Notes: generated from the letters alone by a model not told the origin. DNA of 52,819 nt from Carboxylicivirga sp. (GCA_025210475.1 JAOARW010000013.1:1-52819); one strand, 5' to 3'. Positions 8,963 to 18,537 are shown, counted from the first letter of the stretch. Program-made: numbers and translations.

Positions 8963-11341
8963 ATGCCTAATTTCGTCAGCGAAAAACATAACGAAATAAA
9001 CACCTTGAAAACCTCAATCTTTTTAACGATCCTATTTCTTTTTATTGGTCAAAACCTATTATCACAAAATATCAGCGGACGAGTTGTTGATGAAAGTGGC
9101 GTGGCAATAGATTTTGCGACGGTATCCATCGAAAATTCTTCATCGGGTACAGTGAGCAACGAAGATGGTAGCTTTGTTTTAAAAGCACAGTCTTTTCCGG
9201 TTCGGTTGCACATTCGCTGTGTTGGCTATCAGGAGAAGAAACTGCTCATTAATCAAGGGGATGAAATTTCAGATCTTATTATTACACTCTCAAAATCGAG
9301 TGAGCAAATTGTAGAGGTGGCTGTAACCGCCATAAGTAAAAAAGAGCAAATTAGTCGCACGGGTTTTACCACGGGTGTCCTCGAAACAAAGTCTTTGCAA
9401 AGCAGCCCAACAACTATCAATCAAGCACTGAAAACCATGCCCGGATTAAATATCAGGGTATCCGGAGGTGTCGGTTCCAATTTCTCGCTTTCATTGAATG
9501 GGCTTACCGGTAATCAGGTAAGGTACTTTATGGATGGAATTCCGGTTGATAATTTGGGTTCGGTTTTTAACCTAAACAACTTCTCGGTTAATATGGTGGA
9601 AAATGTGCTGGTGTATAAAGGGGTCGTACCCATTACGCTGGGTGCCGATGCCTTAGGTGGTGCCATAAACATTGTTACGCCTGTTAGCGATCGCAATTAT
9701 CTGGATGCTTCTTACAGTTTTGGTTCGTTTAATACGCACTTGTTTTCTGTTAGTGGTAATCATTACAATGAGACGAGTGGCTTTTTTGTTAAGGGACAGG
9801 CTTATTATAACTTCTCTGAGAATAATTACCAGATGTATGATGTACCGTTGGTTGATGATTTGGGCAATGTAAAAGACGATATTGAGGCCAGGCGTTTTAA
9901 TGATCGTTATAAAGCGGCATTTGTTTTGGCAGAGGCTGGCTTTAGAAATCAATCATATGCCGATTTAATTTCTCTGATGCTGACAACAGGCGCATCCAAT
10001 AAACAATATCAGCATTCAGATTTTAGTATCAACAACGTATTTGGTAAACTTCATGGTAAGGATGAGAGTTATACCGCCACGCTAAAATATATTAAGACAT
10101 TGGGTCAGTTAGGTTTGAATGGCTTTTTGATGGCCGCAAAAACTCATGCAGCTACCATTGATACCAGTAGCTATCGTTATAATTGGTTAGGCAATATAAT
10201 CTCGGAAACGGGAATGCAGGGTGAGTTGTTTGGCAATAAAACGCTATTTAAAGTTTACGATGACATATTGCAGGCACGCTTAAATGCCAACTATAATTTG
10301 AAGGGTAATGGTTCTTTTGATTTGTCGTATGCCTATCAGTACATTAGGAAAAAGGGTGAGGATGATGTTGATGAATATAACCTGACCTTCTCAAAACCTA
10401 ACTCCATTAATAAACACACCATTGGCTTAAGCTATTTATATAAACCTGAAGCTGCGCCATTGGAATTGAGTGTTTTTGCTAAAGAGTACCTGTTTAGGGG
10501 GCATGTGGTTTATTACCAAAATACAGGAAATCAGATTGAAGAACTAAAGGAACAGGCATCATTCAGTCAATTGGGCTATGGTGCTACTTTGGCTTGGTTT
10601 GTTAATAATTACCTGACTTTTAAAACGTCATTTGAAAAGGCTTACCGCACACCGGAAAGTTATGAGATATTAGGAGATGGACGTTATGTATTACCTAATC
10701 CTCAGTTAAAGCCGGAAAGTAGCAATAATCTTAATGCGGGTCTTCATTTTAACCAGTTTAAGAATAAGAAAACATGGACGGGCGATGTTAATTTCTTTTT
10801 TCGCGATTCCAGGCAGTTTATACGGCTTAAATCAACGGGCAATCCATTCGGAACATATGAGAACCTAAACAATGTCAGAAGCATTGGATTTGAGGCTGGC
10901 GGGAGTGTGAATATCGATCGTAAGTGGTTGTTGTCGGGCAATGTCACTTATCAGCACATAAGCGATCAAACCAAAGAAATGGATGGTAAGCCCAATGATA
11001 ACTTCAATCAGCGGGTGCCTAATACGCCTTATTTATTTGGGAATGCAGGGCTTAGCTATGCATTGGACCTTAACGAAGAGAGAAATCGCCTGACTTTCAG
11101 GTATAGTACACGTTACGTCCATGAATTCTCTTTAACCTTTGAGCACCTTGGGGATAAGGATTCCAAAAATATAATTCCCTCACAGTTAATTCAGGATGTT
11201 ACAGTGGATTATGCGATGGGTAAGCGCTACAGGGTATCGCTTAATGTATTTAATGTGGCAAATGAATTGGCTTATGACAATTTTAAAGTTCAAAAGCCAG
11301 GCAGAAGCCTCTATGTCAAGTTTATATATCAATTAAAGTAA
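8963..11341 (+). CDS. xusA: TonB-dependent outer-membrane receptor, XusA-like
   Basis: This 792-residue outer-membrane receptor is predicted to import an iron(III)-siderophore using TonB energy. After a signal segment come a carboxypeptidase-regulatory-like domain (about 35-110, GRVVDESGVAIDFATVSI), a plug (about 130-230, with YFMDGIPVDNLG and ADALGGAINIVTP), and a beta-barrel ending in the aromatic-rich strand LYVKFIYQLK. The ATG at 8963 leaves 14 residues before the hydrophobic signal, and a TTG at 9005 is an alternative start. The assignment rests on context: a DUF4374 lipoprotein 10 bases downstream and a PepSY protein next, the order of xusABC in Bacteroides thetaiotaomicron. The actual ligand is not shown. 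Confidence 0.8.
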   Translation: MPNFVSEKHNEINTLKTSIFLTILFLFIGQNLLSQNISGRVVDESGVAIDFATVSIENSSSGTVSNEDGSFVLKAQSFPVRLHIRCVGYQEKKLLINQGDEISDLIITLSKSSEQIVEVAVTAISKKEQISRTGFTTGVLETKSLQSSPTTINQALKTMPGLNIRVSGGVGSNFSLSLNGLTGNQVRYFMDGIPVDNLGSVFNLNNFSVNMVENVLVYKGVVPITLGADALGGAINIVTPVSDRNYLDASYSFGSFNTHLFSVSGNHYNETSGFFVKGQAYYNFSENNYQMYDVPLVDDLGNVKDDIEARRFNDRYKAAFVLAEAGFRNQSYADLISLMLTTGASNKQYQHSDFSINNVFGKLHGKDESYTATLKYIKTLGQLGLNGFLMAAKTHAATIDTSSYRYNWLGNIISETGMQGELFGNKTLFKVYDDILQARLNANYNLKGNGSFDLSYAYQYIRKKGEDDVDEYNLTFSKPNSINKHTIGLSYLYKPEAAPLELSVFAKEYLFRGHVVYYQNTGNQIEELKEQASFSQLGYGATLAWFVNNYLTFKTSFEKAYRTPESYEILGDGRYVLPNPQLKPESSNNLNAGLHFNQFKNKKTWTGDVNFFFRDSRQFIRLKSTGNPFGTYENLNNVRSIGFEAGGSVNIDRKWLLSGNVTYQHISDQTKEMDGKPNDNFNQRVPNTPYLFGNAGLSYALDLNEERNRLTFRYSTRYVHEFSLTFEHLGDKDSKNIIPSQLIQDVTVDYAMGKRYRVSLNVFNVANELAYDNFKVQKPGRSLYVKFIYQLK

Positions 11342-11351
11342 ATCAATAATC

Positions 11352-12581
11352 ATGAATGTATTTAAGAAATTATTGGGGATGGCTGCTATTGCAGCTTTGA
11401 TCACAACAACAGCGTGTAACGATGATGACGATCCGGCACCACCACAGGGAGGAACGACGGGTATAACCATTGGTTTAAAAACAACTGGTGGCAATGAAAC
11501 CGAATTTATTGTTAATCGTCAGGATGTGATGACAGGAGAAATTTCGGCTGTTGGAGAAGGAATTGAACAGACCGGTTGGCGATTCTTTTATCCAGTCGGA
11601 AAAACTTTATTTACCAGTGGCTACGACGACAGCAATGAATGTATTGCCTATCATGATAACAATAACGGACAGGTGCTTCAAAAGGGGAAGTTTATTTTCA
11701 ATAATCCCATGGAAATGTTTGGTCATGATGGGGATGATACCTTCCTGGGGATGGAAATTATCCGAACTGGCTTTAGCGATCGCAACCTCTATTTTGTTGA
11801 TGCGGATGAAGTGATGGTAAAAAAGAAAGTGGGTACACGCATATGGGAAGATCAGGATAAAAAGCAGGCAGCCTGGCCAACGGCTTTGCTTGTTCGAGGC
11901 GACAAGTTGTTTGTGCCTTTTCATAAAATTGACTCAGAAGGTAACTGGACGACCCCTGCTCCTGATAATGCCTACGTAGCCATTTATCCTTATCCTAATG
12001 TAACAAGTGAACCAGAGAAAATAATTATGGATGACCGAACAGCTAACATTGGGGCCAATGGTTTTACAACCGGTTTAATCAAGGCTGACAATGGCGATCT
12101 TTATTCATATTCTTGTGGCGCCGTTATGGCAGGTTTTGCTCCGGCATCAACAAAACCATCCGGTATCTTACGAATCAAGAGCGGTCAAACCGAATTTGAT
12201 GAGACCTACTTTTTAAATATAGAAGAAAAAACCAATGGTGGTAAAATCTTTTGGTTTGATTATGTAGGTAATGGTAAAGCATTGGCACGCATTATTATGC
12301 AGGATAATCCTAAGGCGCCATGGGGAGCTTATGGTCGCGAAATATTTAATCAGAAACTCGTAATTATTGATCTGGATGCTCAAACAGTTACAGATGTGGC
12401 CAATGTGCCACTGCATGCCAAGCGATATACATCGCCGCTTATGGTGGAAGATGGGATGGTATACGTAAGCATTGAAACGGCTGATGATGCTTTTGTTTAT
12501 AAAGTTGATGTGGCCAATGCTACGGCAGTAAAAGGAGCTAAGATAGTTGGTAAAACCATTAAAGGCTTTTACAAATTGTAA
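11352..12581 (+). CDS. xusB: DUF4374 surface lipoprotein, XusB-like
   Basis: This 409-residue protein has a lipoprotein signal ending at Cys22 (ITTTAC). The following NDDDD run resembles the acidic export signal that sends Bacteroidota lipoproteins to the cell surface. The rest is repetitive beta structure, consistent with the propeller-like fold of DUF4374. The characterised relative XusB binds ferric enterobactin on the surface and works with the receptor XusA. The gene begins 10 bases after the receptor stop, so the pair is translationally close. Function here is inferred from family and operon order, and the siderophore is unknown. Confidence 0.82.
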   Translation: MNVFKKLLGMAAIAALITTTACNDDDDPAPPQGGTTGITIGLKTTGGNETEFIVNRQDVMTGEISAVGEGIEQTGWRFFYPVGKTLFTSGYDDSNECIAYHDNNNGQVLQKGKFIFNNPMEMFGHDGDDTFLGMEIIRTGFSDRNLYFVDADEVMVKKKVGTRIWEDQDKKQAAWPTALLVRGDKLFVPFHKIDSEGNWTTPAPDNAYVAIYPYPNVTSEPEKIIMDDRTANIGANGFTTGLIKADNGDLYSYSCGAVMAGFAPASTKPSGILRIKSGQTEFDETYFLNIEEKTNGGKIFWFDYVGNGKALARIIMQDNPKAPWGAYGREIFNQKLVIIDLDAQTVTDVANVPLHAKRYTSPLMVEDGMVYVSIETADDAFVYKVDVANATAVKGAKIVGKTIKGFYKL

Positions 12582-12609
12582 TCCAACATGCCAATTATAA
12601 TGTATGATG

Positions 12610-12677
12610 CCCACAGAGGGTTGTGGAGTTGGTTAATCGGTAATCGATGGTTGATTCTTTTCACAACACTCTGTTGG
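12610..12677 (+). repeat. Long inverted repeat between xusB-like and xusC-like genes
   Basis: The arms 12610-12625 and 12662-12677 pair over 16 positions with two mismatches, with a 36-base loop. No T-run follows, so it is not a standard terminator. It may be a processing, stability or partial-attenuation hairpin in the operon mRNA, lowering expression of the distal membrane gene. Confidence 0.55.
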
Positions 12678-12722
12678 TAAATGTTGAAGGCATTTCCAGT
12701 TATCTTTTAAAATTTCATATCT

Positions 12723-13871
12723 ATGTCATTTAAAACCTTTTGGCGTAAAACTCATCTTATCATTGGATTGGTATCGGGTTTAGTTGTTTTTATTTCATCC
12801 ATCACAGGTGCGCTCTATGTGTTCAAGGATGAGATAGAAAGCATGACACAAACCTTTCGTCATGTTGAAGCAGAAGGAAAAGAAATGTTACTGCCATCCG
12901 AGGTGTTTAAAATTGCCGAAGAGGCATTGCCCAATACCTTAATTCATGGGGCGATTTATAATGGTTCCACTGAAGTAGTTGAAGTGGTGTATTATCAGCC
13001 CGAACCATTGTATTACGGAGCAGCCTACATTCATCCGTACTCAGGGGAGGTGGTGAAGCAGGTTAATTTCTTACAAACATTTTTTGGATTGGTATTGGCA
13101 GGTCATACTTCTCTTTGGTTGCCGCCAAATATTGGTATGCCCATAATAGCAGTATCCGTCATCATGTATCTGATTCTGCTGATAAGCGGTATTGTACTTT
13201 GGTGGCCCAAGGGTAAAAAGCGAAATGGCGTTTTTACCTTTACCAAAACCAATAAGCTATTAGTAAAAATTAAAGAATGGCACGTCGTATTGGGATTTTA
13301 TGCCACGTTCTTTGTGATAATCATCCTGCTTACTGGTGCTGTGTGGTTGTTTAAGGGTTTTGAACAGGGTATTTACAAATCATTGGGAGGAAAGGAAGAA
13401 GTAAGCTTTTCTTACCCGAAATCAGATCTTAGTCAGGCAGGGAAATTGCCCGATCATATAAATGTGGTTGACTCAGTTTTTCAAATTGTGCGAACTGAGT
13501 TTGGATCAGAAGCCAATATTGAAATTCATGATGTAACAGATGCTGAGGCATCTATTTTGGTGGAAGTGAACCGTAAGCCCGGTACATACTATCAAATGGA
13601 TTACCTGTTTTACGATCAGTATACCTTGAAGGAAATAACACCATCGCACATTTACGGAAGATATGAAGTTGCCGATATGGCCGAAACGGCTATTCGGCTA
13701 AATTACGATATTCATTCCGGAGGTATAGGTGGTTTTCTGGGCAAGCTGCTGGCTTGCCTGGTGAGTTTATTATCGGCCAGCTTTCCGGTTACAGGATTTC
13801 TGTATTGGTACAAGCGAACAGGTGAAAGCAGGCGGCGTAAAAAAGATTTTATTAGTGAGTTAAATAAATAG
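12723..13871 (+). CDS. xusC: PepSY-domain inner-membrane protein, XusC-like
   Basis: This 382-residue inner-membrane protein of the PepSY-associated TM family has an N-terminal TM helix near 12-33 (HLIIGLVSGLVVFISSITGA), periplasmic PepSY segments, TM helices near 137-160 and 187-210, and a last TM near 338-365. Related proteins are thought to reduce ferric-siderophore complexes or otherwise aid iron release. It is third in the xus-like operon, 141 bases after the DUF4374 gene. A strong terminator follows, supporting a three-gene unit ending here. Confidence 0.82.
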   Translation: MSFKTFWRKTHLIIGLVSGLVVFISSITGALYVFKDEIESMTQTFRHVEAEGKEMLLPSEVFKIAEEALPNTLIHGAIYNGSTEVVEVVYYQPEPLYYGAAYIHPYSGEVVKQVNFLQTFFGLVLAGHTSLWLPPNIGMPIIAVSVIMYLILLISGIVLWWPKGKKRNGVFTFTKTNKLLVKIKEWHVVLGFYATFFVIIILLTGAVWLFKGFEQGIYKSLGGKEEVSFSYPKSDLSQAGKLPDHINVVDSVFQIVRTEFGSEANIEIHDVTDAEASILVEVNRKPGTYYQMDYLFYDQYTLKEITPSHIYGRYEVADMAETAIRLNYDIHSGGIGGFLGKLLACLVSLLSASFPVTGFLYWYKRTGESRRRKKDFISELNK

Positions 13872-13879
13872 ATAGGTAG

Positions 13880-13917
13880 AATCCTGTGGAGATTGGTCTT
13901 CGCGGGATTTTTATTTT
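13880..13917 (+). terminator. Terminator of the xus-like operon
   Basis: The 9-bp stem 13880-13888 with 13901-13909 (two G-U pairs, 12-nt loop) is followed by a T-rich run. Confidence 0.75.
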
Positions 13918-14014
13918 TACAGACTTTGTAAAACTTAAGCTTAGACCCAGAATCCGGATGTGATCCCATATGATCCATGATCCCTAATTATTGGAACATA
14001 TCAGCTGAAAACAA

Positions 14015-14045
14015 AAAATCCCGACAGTAAAACTATCGGGATTTT
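14015..14045 (-). terminator. Original chromosomal tRNA-Leu terminator (left junction)
   Basis: The 10-bp stem 14015-14024 with 14036-14045 has an A-run on its left, so it reads as a terminator on the minus strand. It lies seven bases beyond the left att core, where the terminator of the uninterrupted tRNA-Leu gene would be expected. Confidence 0.6.
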
Positions 14046-14051
14046 CTTTCA

Positions 14052-14064
14052 GTACCCAGAGCCG
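14052..14064. repeat. att core, left end of island A
   Basis: The 13-bp core GTACCCAGAGCCG is identical to copies at 29907-29919 and 38243-38255. It equals the 3' end of the tRNA-Leu gene (acceptor stem, discriminator and part of the T arm, reverse complement). It marks the chromosome-island A junction. Confidence 0.8.
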
Positions 14065-14139
14065 ATATCATGCATACTTTTTGACGGTTTTCAAACCTTT
14101 CTGAATGTTCGATATTATGAGTGAAAGTGACTTTCGTAT

Positions 14140-14202
14140 TTTGTTAACTTTTGTCCAGATTTTGATAGTTTTGTACGTAGTTACTATCAAATTACTATCA
14201 TT
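14140..14202 (+). promoter_or_regulatory. Island A integrase promoter with paired arm-type repeats
   Basis: A -33 TTTG (14140-14143), a 22-base spacer and a perfect -7 box TAGTTTTG (14166-14173) precede the integrase. Between promoter and ATG lie two tandem 11-bp units beginning TTACTATCA (14181-14191, 14192-14202). The same unit pair occurs at the right end of the island. Binding by the recombinase there would also cover its own transcription start. Confidence 0.65.
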
Positions 14203-14204
14203 TA

Positions 14205-15431
14205 ATGATTAGAAATATTCCATTCTATATAGCGAAAGGACGAACGGACAAGAGAGGATTAGCTCCAATCTATGCGCAAGTTAGAATAAAGGCTAAAAAT
14301 TATCCAATTCAGGTAGAAAAGATTAAACCTAGATATTGGAACGCTAAAAAGCAAAGAGTTAACAAGCCTAAAGAGCATGAGCCGGATAATCAATTTCAAA
14401 AGGTAAATGAATTATTGAATAGCCTTAATAGTAACACTAGCAGGTTTGATAGATTTGAAAGTTATTTAACACCACCTTCCAGAGAAGAAGTAAAAGCTGT
14501 ATTGCTGAATGTTAATTCATCAAGTAAAAATTTCCAAGAGGCTTATACAGAATTTATAGAATCCAACCGAAATAAAGTTGCATACAATACTACCAGAGGG
14601 AGAGTGACAGCAAAACAATTCATTGAAAAGTATCAGAAAGACAAGTCGTTGATTATTCAATTTAAGGACATTGATTTGCAACTTTTTGATAAGCTACATG
14701 ATTATGCATACGAGGAGCTTGATTTAGAAACAAATACTTTTGTTTCGTATGTCGCAAAATTTAAGGCTTTTCTGAACTGGGCAAATGATAAAGGTTATTG
14801 TGAAGGACAGGAGCACCGCCGATATTCATGCTCTGAAAAAGAAAAGAATGTGATTTGTCTTACTCCTGAGGAATTTAAAGCTCTTTATAATCATACTTTT
14901 AAAAGCAAGCGTTTGGAAAGAGCCAGGGATTTATATTGTTTTGGCTGCCTTACTGGCCTAAGGTACTCGGATATAAAAAGCTTGAGATATGAGCACATAA
15001 TAGGGGATTTCATTCATAAAAACATCACTAAAACAAAGGAAGATGATCTGATTCCGATTCTACCTCAAGCAAGAAGTATCCTGGATAAATACAAAGATGA
15101 AAGCTTTTATCCTCTGCCACGTATGTCGAATCAGAAACTAAATGACAATATTAAAGAGTGTTGTGAAGAAGTAAAAATTAATACCCCAACTATAAAGGTT
15201 AAATACCAAGGAAATAAACGAGTTGAAACAGTTCACCCGAAATACAAGCTTATTACTGTCCACACCGCACGAAAAACATTTATTACTATTGGCTTTATCA
15301 AAGGATTAGATGTGAAAATCATTAAATCAATTACTGGCCACAAGAAAGATTCAACTTTTGATAAATATCTTAAAATTGCCGATGAGCATAAAAAGGTAAA
15401 ATTATTAGAAGCATGGAGTGGTATAGAATAA
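14205..15431 (+). CDS. int: Tyrosine recombinase (island A integrase)
   Basis: This 408-residue site-specific recombinase is predicted to integrate and excise island A at tRNA-Leu. It has an N-terminal arm-binding domain (about 1-85), a SAM-like core-binding domain (about 95-200) and a C-terminal catalytic domain. Catalytic residues are visible: Arg253 in TGLRYSD, His353 and Arg356 in HTARKTF, His379 in TGHKK, and the nucleophile Tyr388 in DKYLKI. The KTKEDD segment near 280 holds the usual beta-hairpin lysine. It reads inward from the att core. A weak 7-bp hairpin after the stop (15438-15458) may terminate it. Confidence 0.92.
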   Translation: MIRNIPFYIAKGRTDKRGLAPIYAQVRIKAKNYPIQVEKIKPRYWNAKKQRVNKPKEHEPDNQFQKVNELLNSLNSNTSRFDRFESYLTPPSREEVKAVLLNVNSSSKNFQEAYTEFIESNRNKVAYNTTRGRVTAKQFIEKYQKDKSLIIQFKDIDLQLFDKLHDYAYEELDLETNTFVSYVAKFKAFLNWANDKGYCEGQEHRRYSCSEKEKNVICLTPEEFKALYNHTFKSKRLERARDLYCFGCLTGLRYSDIKSLRYEHIIGDFIHKNITKTKEDDLIPILPQARSILDKYKDESFYPLPRMSNQKLNDNIKECCEEVKINTPTIKVKYQGNKRVETVHPKYKLITVHTARKTFITIGFIKGLDVKIIKSITGHKKDSTFDKYLKIADEHKKVKLLEAWSGIE

Positions 15432-15509
15432 AATCAAATTTTACTATTATTGTAAAATAATACAAACTCACTATAAACCAATTGACTTCTTAATTCTAAT
15501 CTTATTTCA

Positions 15510-16907
15510 ATGAAAGCCTCTAGTGTATTTAGAACAATCTTTGCTATATTATTTCTAATATGCGACATCGCTATAGTTCATAATTTAATTGATGACGATT
15601 CTTTTTTATTAAGGTCACTTCCATACTCTCTAGATTATGTGTACCTTACTTTTCGAGCTTTAGTAGTAATATGGATGAGTAACTTCATCAAAGATCTTAA
15701 AAAAGCAAAGGCTTACAATATTTGGATGTTCATAACTTACTTCTTTCCTTTTGTTACATTATTGTTTTTTGAACTATTAAAGAATGCTTTAAAACTAGAA
15801 CAGGAAGCTTGTGGCGCGCAAAAAGAGAAGGGGAGGTTTTCTCCTCGCTGGAAAGCAATCCATACTATTATTGTATTAATTATTTCCGGAATAGGTTTAT
15901 TAATATGGGGAATATTTGATTTTGGAAATTGTAATGAAAATTGGAATCAACTATATATTACCTTGGGTTCCACAATATTGCTTTCAGGTGTTTCTTCTAT
16001 TATTCTTCAGATTTTTTCGTCCATAAGTTTTTTCCAAAGAGAAATGGTAAAGACCTTTTATGACATACTATCATCTGACGACAAATATTTGGCAACCATC
16101 GACTATCATCACTTACGTAAAAACTGGAAAATACTATCAAAATATCTATACAAGAGAAAGTTTTCTGAGATCAGTGACGATTTAAGTGATATTATTTCGG
16201 ATAAGTACTTTCCTCGAAACCACCCTGTTTATTATGAGGATTATAGAACAGATACTATTATAAAACAATTAGAAGGAGGCAATAAAAATGATGAGTATGT
16301 GAGGTTAATTGAAACAATAAGCTTAAATATTGTAGCTAATAGTAAGCATGAAGATGTTTTTTATACCTTTAGTTCGAGTATTCCCAAGTTGTCTGAAAAT
16401 GATGAAATTACTGAAGTTAAGATCCATAAGTTTGATATTAATGGTAAGAACCATCTTGATATAGAAAAGCTGGAGATCCTTAAAGTTCGTAATGGTGATA
16501 AAGTCACTTTTGAAAATAAAGAAGATATACTAAAACATTTTAAGGAGAAACAGGAAAAAGATCATAACAAAGAAGAGTCTGCTATAGAAGAGGAAAACTC
16601 TTGTGTGGGATATCACATCAAAACTAAGGAGTTTAAAGGTTCTAAAAAATATAGTGTATTAATTGAATTGGAGAAGGTTTATTCGTTAAAAACTAATATG
16701 TTTAAATCCTATAATGCAGTACGAATAGTTAAAGATTGCCACGTTTTTATTGACCATCCTGAGGAAATGTCTTTAGAATTTAAAAATTTAGGAACAGTTA
16801 AAAAGTTTAAAAGCATTAATGAAAAATCTAAAAATATTTTGTCAGAAGAATATGAAGGCTTAATTTTACCCAGCCAAGGATATGTTGTTGGTTTAAGGTT
16901 AAAATAA
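15510..16907 (+). CDS. Five-TM membrane protein with large cytoplasmic domain, unknown
   Basis: I do not recognise the family of this 465-residue protein. About five hydrophobic segments fill the first 175 residues (near 5-25, 40-58, 70-92, 112-135, 148-172). They are followed by some 290 soluble residues containing a charged Lys/Glu-rich linker (about 340-365) and a C-terminal beta-rich part. It sits directly behind the integrase, a usual place for cargo, convergent with the nuclease operon and sharing its terminator. The layout, a membrane module with a sensor-like tail, would suit an abortive-infection effector, but that is inference only. Confidence 0.6.
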   Translation: MKASSVFRTIFAILFLICDIAIVHNLIDDDSFLLRSLPYSLDYVYLTFRALVVIWMSNFIKDLKKAKAYNIWMFITYFFPFVTLLFFELLKNALKLEQEACGAQKEKGRFSPRWKAIHTIIVLIISGIGLLIWGIFDFGNCNENWNQLYITLGSTILLSGVSSIILQIFSSISFFQREMVKTFYDILSSDDKYLATIDYHHLRKNWKILSKYLYKRKFSEISDDLSDIISDKYFPRNHPVYYEDYRTDTIIKQLEGGNKNDEYVRLIETISLNIVANSKHEDVFYTFSSSIPKLSENDEITEVKIHKFDINGKNHLDIEKLEILKVRNGDKVTFENKEDILKHFKEKQEKDHNKEESAIEEENSCVGYHIKTKEFKGSKKYSVLIELEKVYSLKTNMFKSYNAVRIVKDCHVFIDHPEEMSLEFKNLGTVKKFKSINEKSKNILSEEYEGLILPSQGYVVGLRLK

Positions 16908-17100
16908 TTTGATTATTAAAACTTTATTGCATATTTTTCGTTGAATAACCTAACAAGTATAACTTGACTAGAAACAAACCACGTTATTATGGACAAAAGA
17001 GATGTTAACTTTGAAGAAGATTGGGGTTAGTAGGAGATACTAATTCTCAATCTATTATGATGTTTACATCATATTGATTGGAAGCAAGTAAAAAGAAATA

Positions 17101-17132
17101 AAAAAGGCATTGGATTAATTCAATGCCTTTTT
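17101..17132. terminator. Bidirectional terminator between convergent cargo units
   Basis: A 12-bp perfect stem (17101-17112 with 17121-17132) has an 8-nt loop, an A-run on one side and a T-run on the other. It serves both the five-TM gene and the minus-strand nuclease operon. The 193 bases before it hold only a 13-codon frame (from 16989) that I do not call. Confidence 0.85.
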
Positions 17133-17150
17133 TTATTCATAATAGATAAG

Positions 17151-17735
17151 TTAAAAGTTAGATTCTTTAACTAGTATAGTGGCATTATATAAATTATAAA
17201 TTGATTTAAGAAAAAACACCCCTAATGTTGTTTTGTATATAAAGACAAACATCAATACATAGTAATTCTGTGATGAAATTCTTGATATATGCACATTAAA
17301 CGTTTCAAAGAAATCTAAACAAACTGCACGAATAAAATTATCGACTGCAAAAAGCACCCATTCATACCTCTCAATTTCTGAAATTTCTCCAAGCCCTTCT
17401 ATATAAAAAAGATTGTTATCCATTAAGAAAAGTTGGTTACAAATAACTCCAAAGGTAATCACAAAACCTAATGGTGAAATGTAGCTTATATTTAGGTCTA
17501 ATTCTCCTTCGCGACTACGTGTATCAATTTGGATACTTTTTACAGCGACATTCTTCTTAAATGCGAATGTTATTGACCTAAACTCAAACCAACAAAAAAG
17601 AAAATAAGCCACTACTAATGTAAAATAACTAAAATCGCCGTATTCCGCATTTGCAAGCCCCAATGCAAAAACCGTCATTCCAGCAAATATCAAATCATAT
17701 AAAAACCTTGCTTTTGCTTTCCAAATTACGCTCAT
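17151..17735 (-). CDS. Small multi-TM protein, third gene of nuclease operon
   Basis: This 194-residue integral membrane protein has four to five hydrophobic segments (near 10-28, 32-52, 88-106, 125-145, 160-182). I do not recognise it. It begins 21 bases after the stop of the HNH-like gene on the same strand and ends at the shared terminator, so it is the last gene of a probable three-gene unit. A membrane partner beside two nuclease-like proteins could be an effector or anchor; the sequence alone does not decide. Confidence 0.6.
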   Translation of the reverse strand: MSVIWKAKARFLYDLIFAGMTVFALGLANAEYGDFSYFTLVVAYFLFCWFEFRSITFAFKKNVAVKSIQIDTRSREGELDLNISYISPLGFVITFGVICNQLFLMDNNLFYIEGLGEISEIERYEWVLFAVDNFIRAVCLDFFETFNVHISRISSQNYYVLMFVFIYKTTLGVFFLKSIYNLYNATILVKESNF

Positions 17736-17756
17736 TATCCAAATTACTTTAACAAA

Positions 17757-18536
17757 TCATTTCAAGTTTCTCAACGAGAAATCTAACTCAGTAACTAATG
17801 TCATTTCTCGAATGCTTCTATTAACAAAGCCAGAACCTACTAATTGCCTGGCAAGATTATTTAAATGCACATGCCTCGAAAGTTCTGCTCTTGGAGTAAC
17901 CTCCAAAAATAGCCAATGTCCGAATAACATGAATGAGTAAAAACCTAAATCGTTAATTGTATCCTTTACATGGTCATTGAAACTAAATGATGGATGCTCA
18001 ATATTTTCTGGAACCAATAGCACTCCATTATTCTCCAGAAAATACAATGGAACTTCTCCAACATCAAATCGAGCGTAATTTCTAATACGGTTAAATTTTG
18101 AATCCAATGCCTCTTTTGTTTCACGGTGATATTCCTGAAGAAACACTTCGTAAACACCCCTTTTGAATTGCCTGGTTAATTGGAGAAGAAAACTAGGTCT
18201 GTATTTGAAAGTTCTTTTCACTTCCAACCTTCTTTCCTTTAGCCAAATATTGAAATAGGTTGAGCTCAATCGCTTTTTCTGAGGTTTTGTGAAATCTGAC
18301 AACAAGTACCTGGTTAAATTAAATACTTCCTTAAAAGCTAACTCAACCGACATAGGATAAGGCTTGTCTTGGTCAACAGTGCCAAAATATGTGTTACATG
18401 AATCACAGATATCAACACCAATATTCTCCGCTCCAATCTGCTTTGATATCGTATGCGGACGATTATAAAAAGTTACTTCAGGCTTTTTCTTTAAGCACCA
18501 AATACATTGACCTGTATGGGTATATTCTTTTTTCAT
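17757..18536 (-). CDS. HNH-like zinc-finger protein, second gene of nuclease operon
   Basis: The first 50 residues of this 259-residue protein carry a treble-clef pattern like that of HNH_5-type endonucleases: Cys11-x2-Cys14, then His28 in the context PHTISKQIG, then Cys44-x2-Cys47-Asn48. His28 would be the general base and the four cysteines the structural zinc site. The remaining 200 residues are helical, without a family I recognise. Only one base separates its start from the stop of the PD-(D/E)XK-like gene, so the two are translationally coupled. DNA cleavage is inferred; a non-catalytic zinc-binding role is possible. Confidence 0.62.
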   Translation of the reverse strand: MKKEYTHTGQCIWCLKKKPEVTFYNRPHTISKQIGAENIGVDICDSCNTYFGTVDQDKPYPMSVELAFKEVFNLTRYLLSDFTKPQKKRLSSTYFNIWLKERRLEVKRTFKYRPSFLLQLTRQFKRGVYEVFLQEYHRETKEALDSKFNRIRNYARFDVGEVPLYFLENNGVLLVPENIEHPSFSFNDHVKDTINDLGFYSFMLFGHWLFLEVTPRAELSRHVHLNNLARQLVGSGFVNRSIREMTLVTELDFSLRNLK

Positions 18537-18537
18537 A

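Larger units (their letters stand above)
13872..14204. other. Intergenic region holding two terminators and the left island boundary
   Basis: From left to right this 333-base stretch contains the xus operon terminator (13880-13915), an unassigned segment, a hairpin oriented as the chromosomal terminator of the tRNA-Leu locus (14015-14045), the left att core (14052-14064), and the island A integrase promoter with its arm repeats. Confidence 0.6.
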
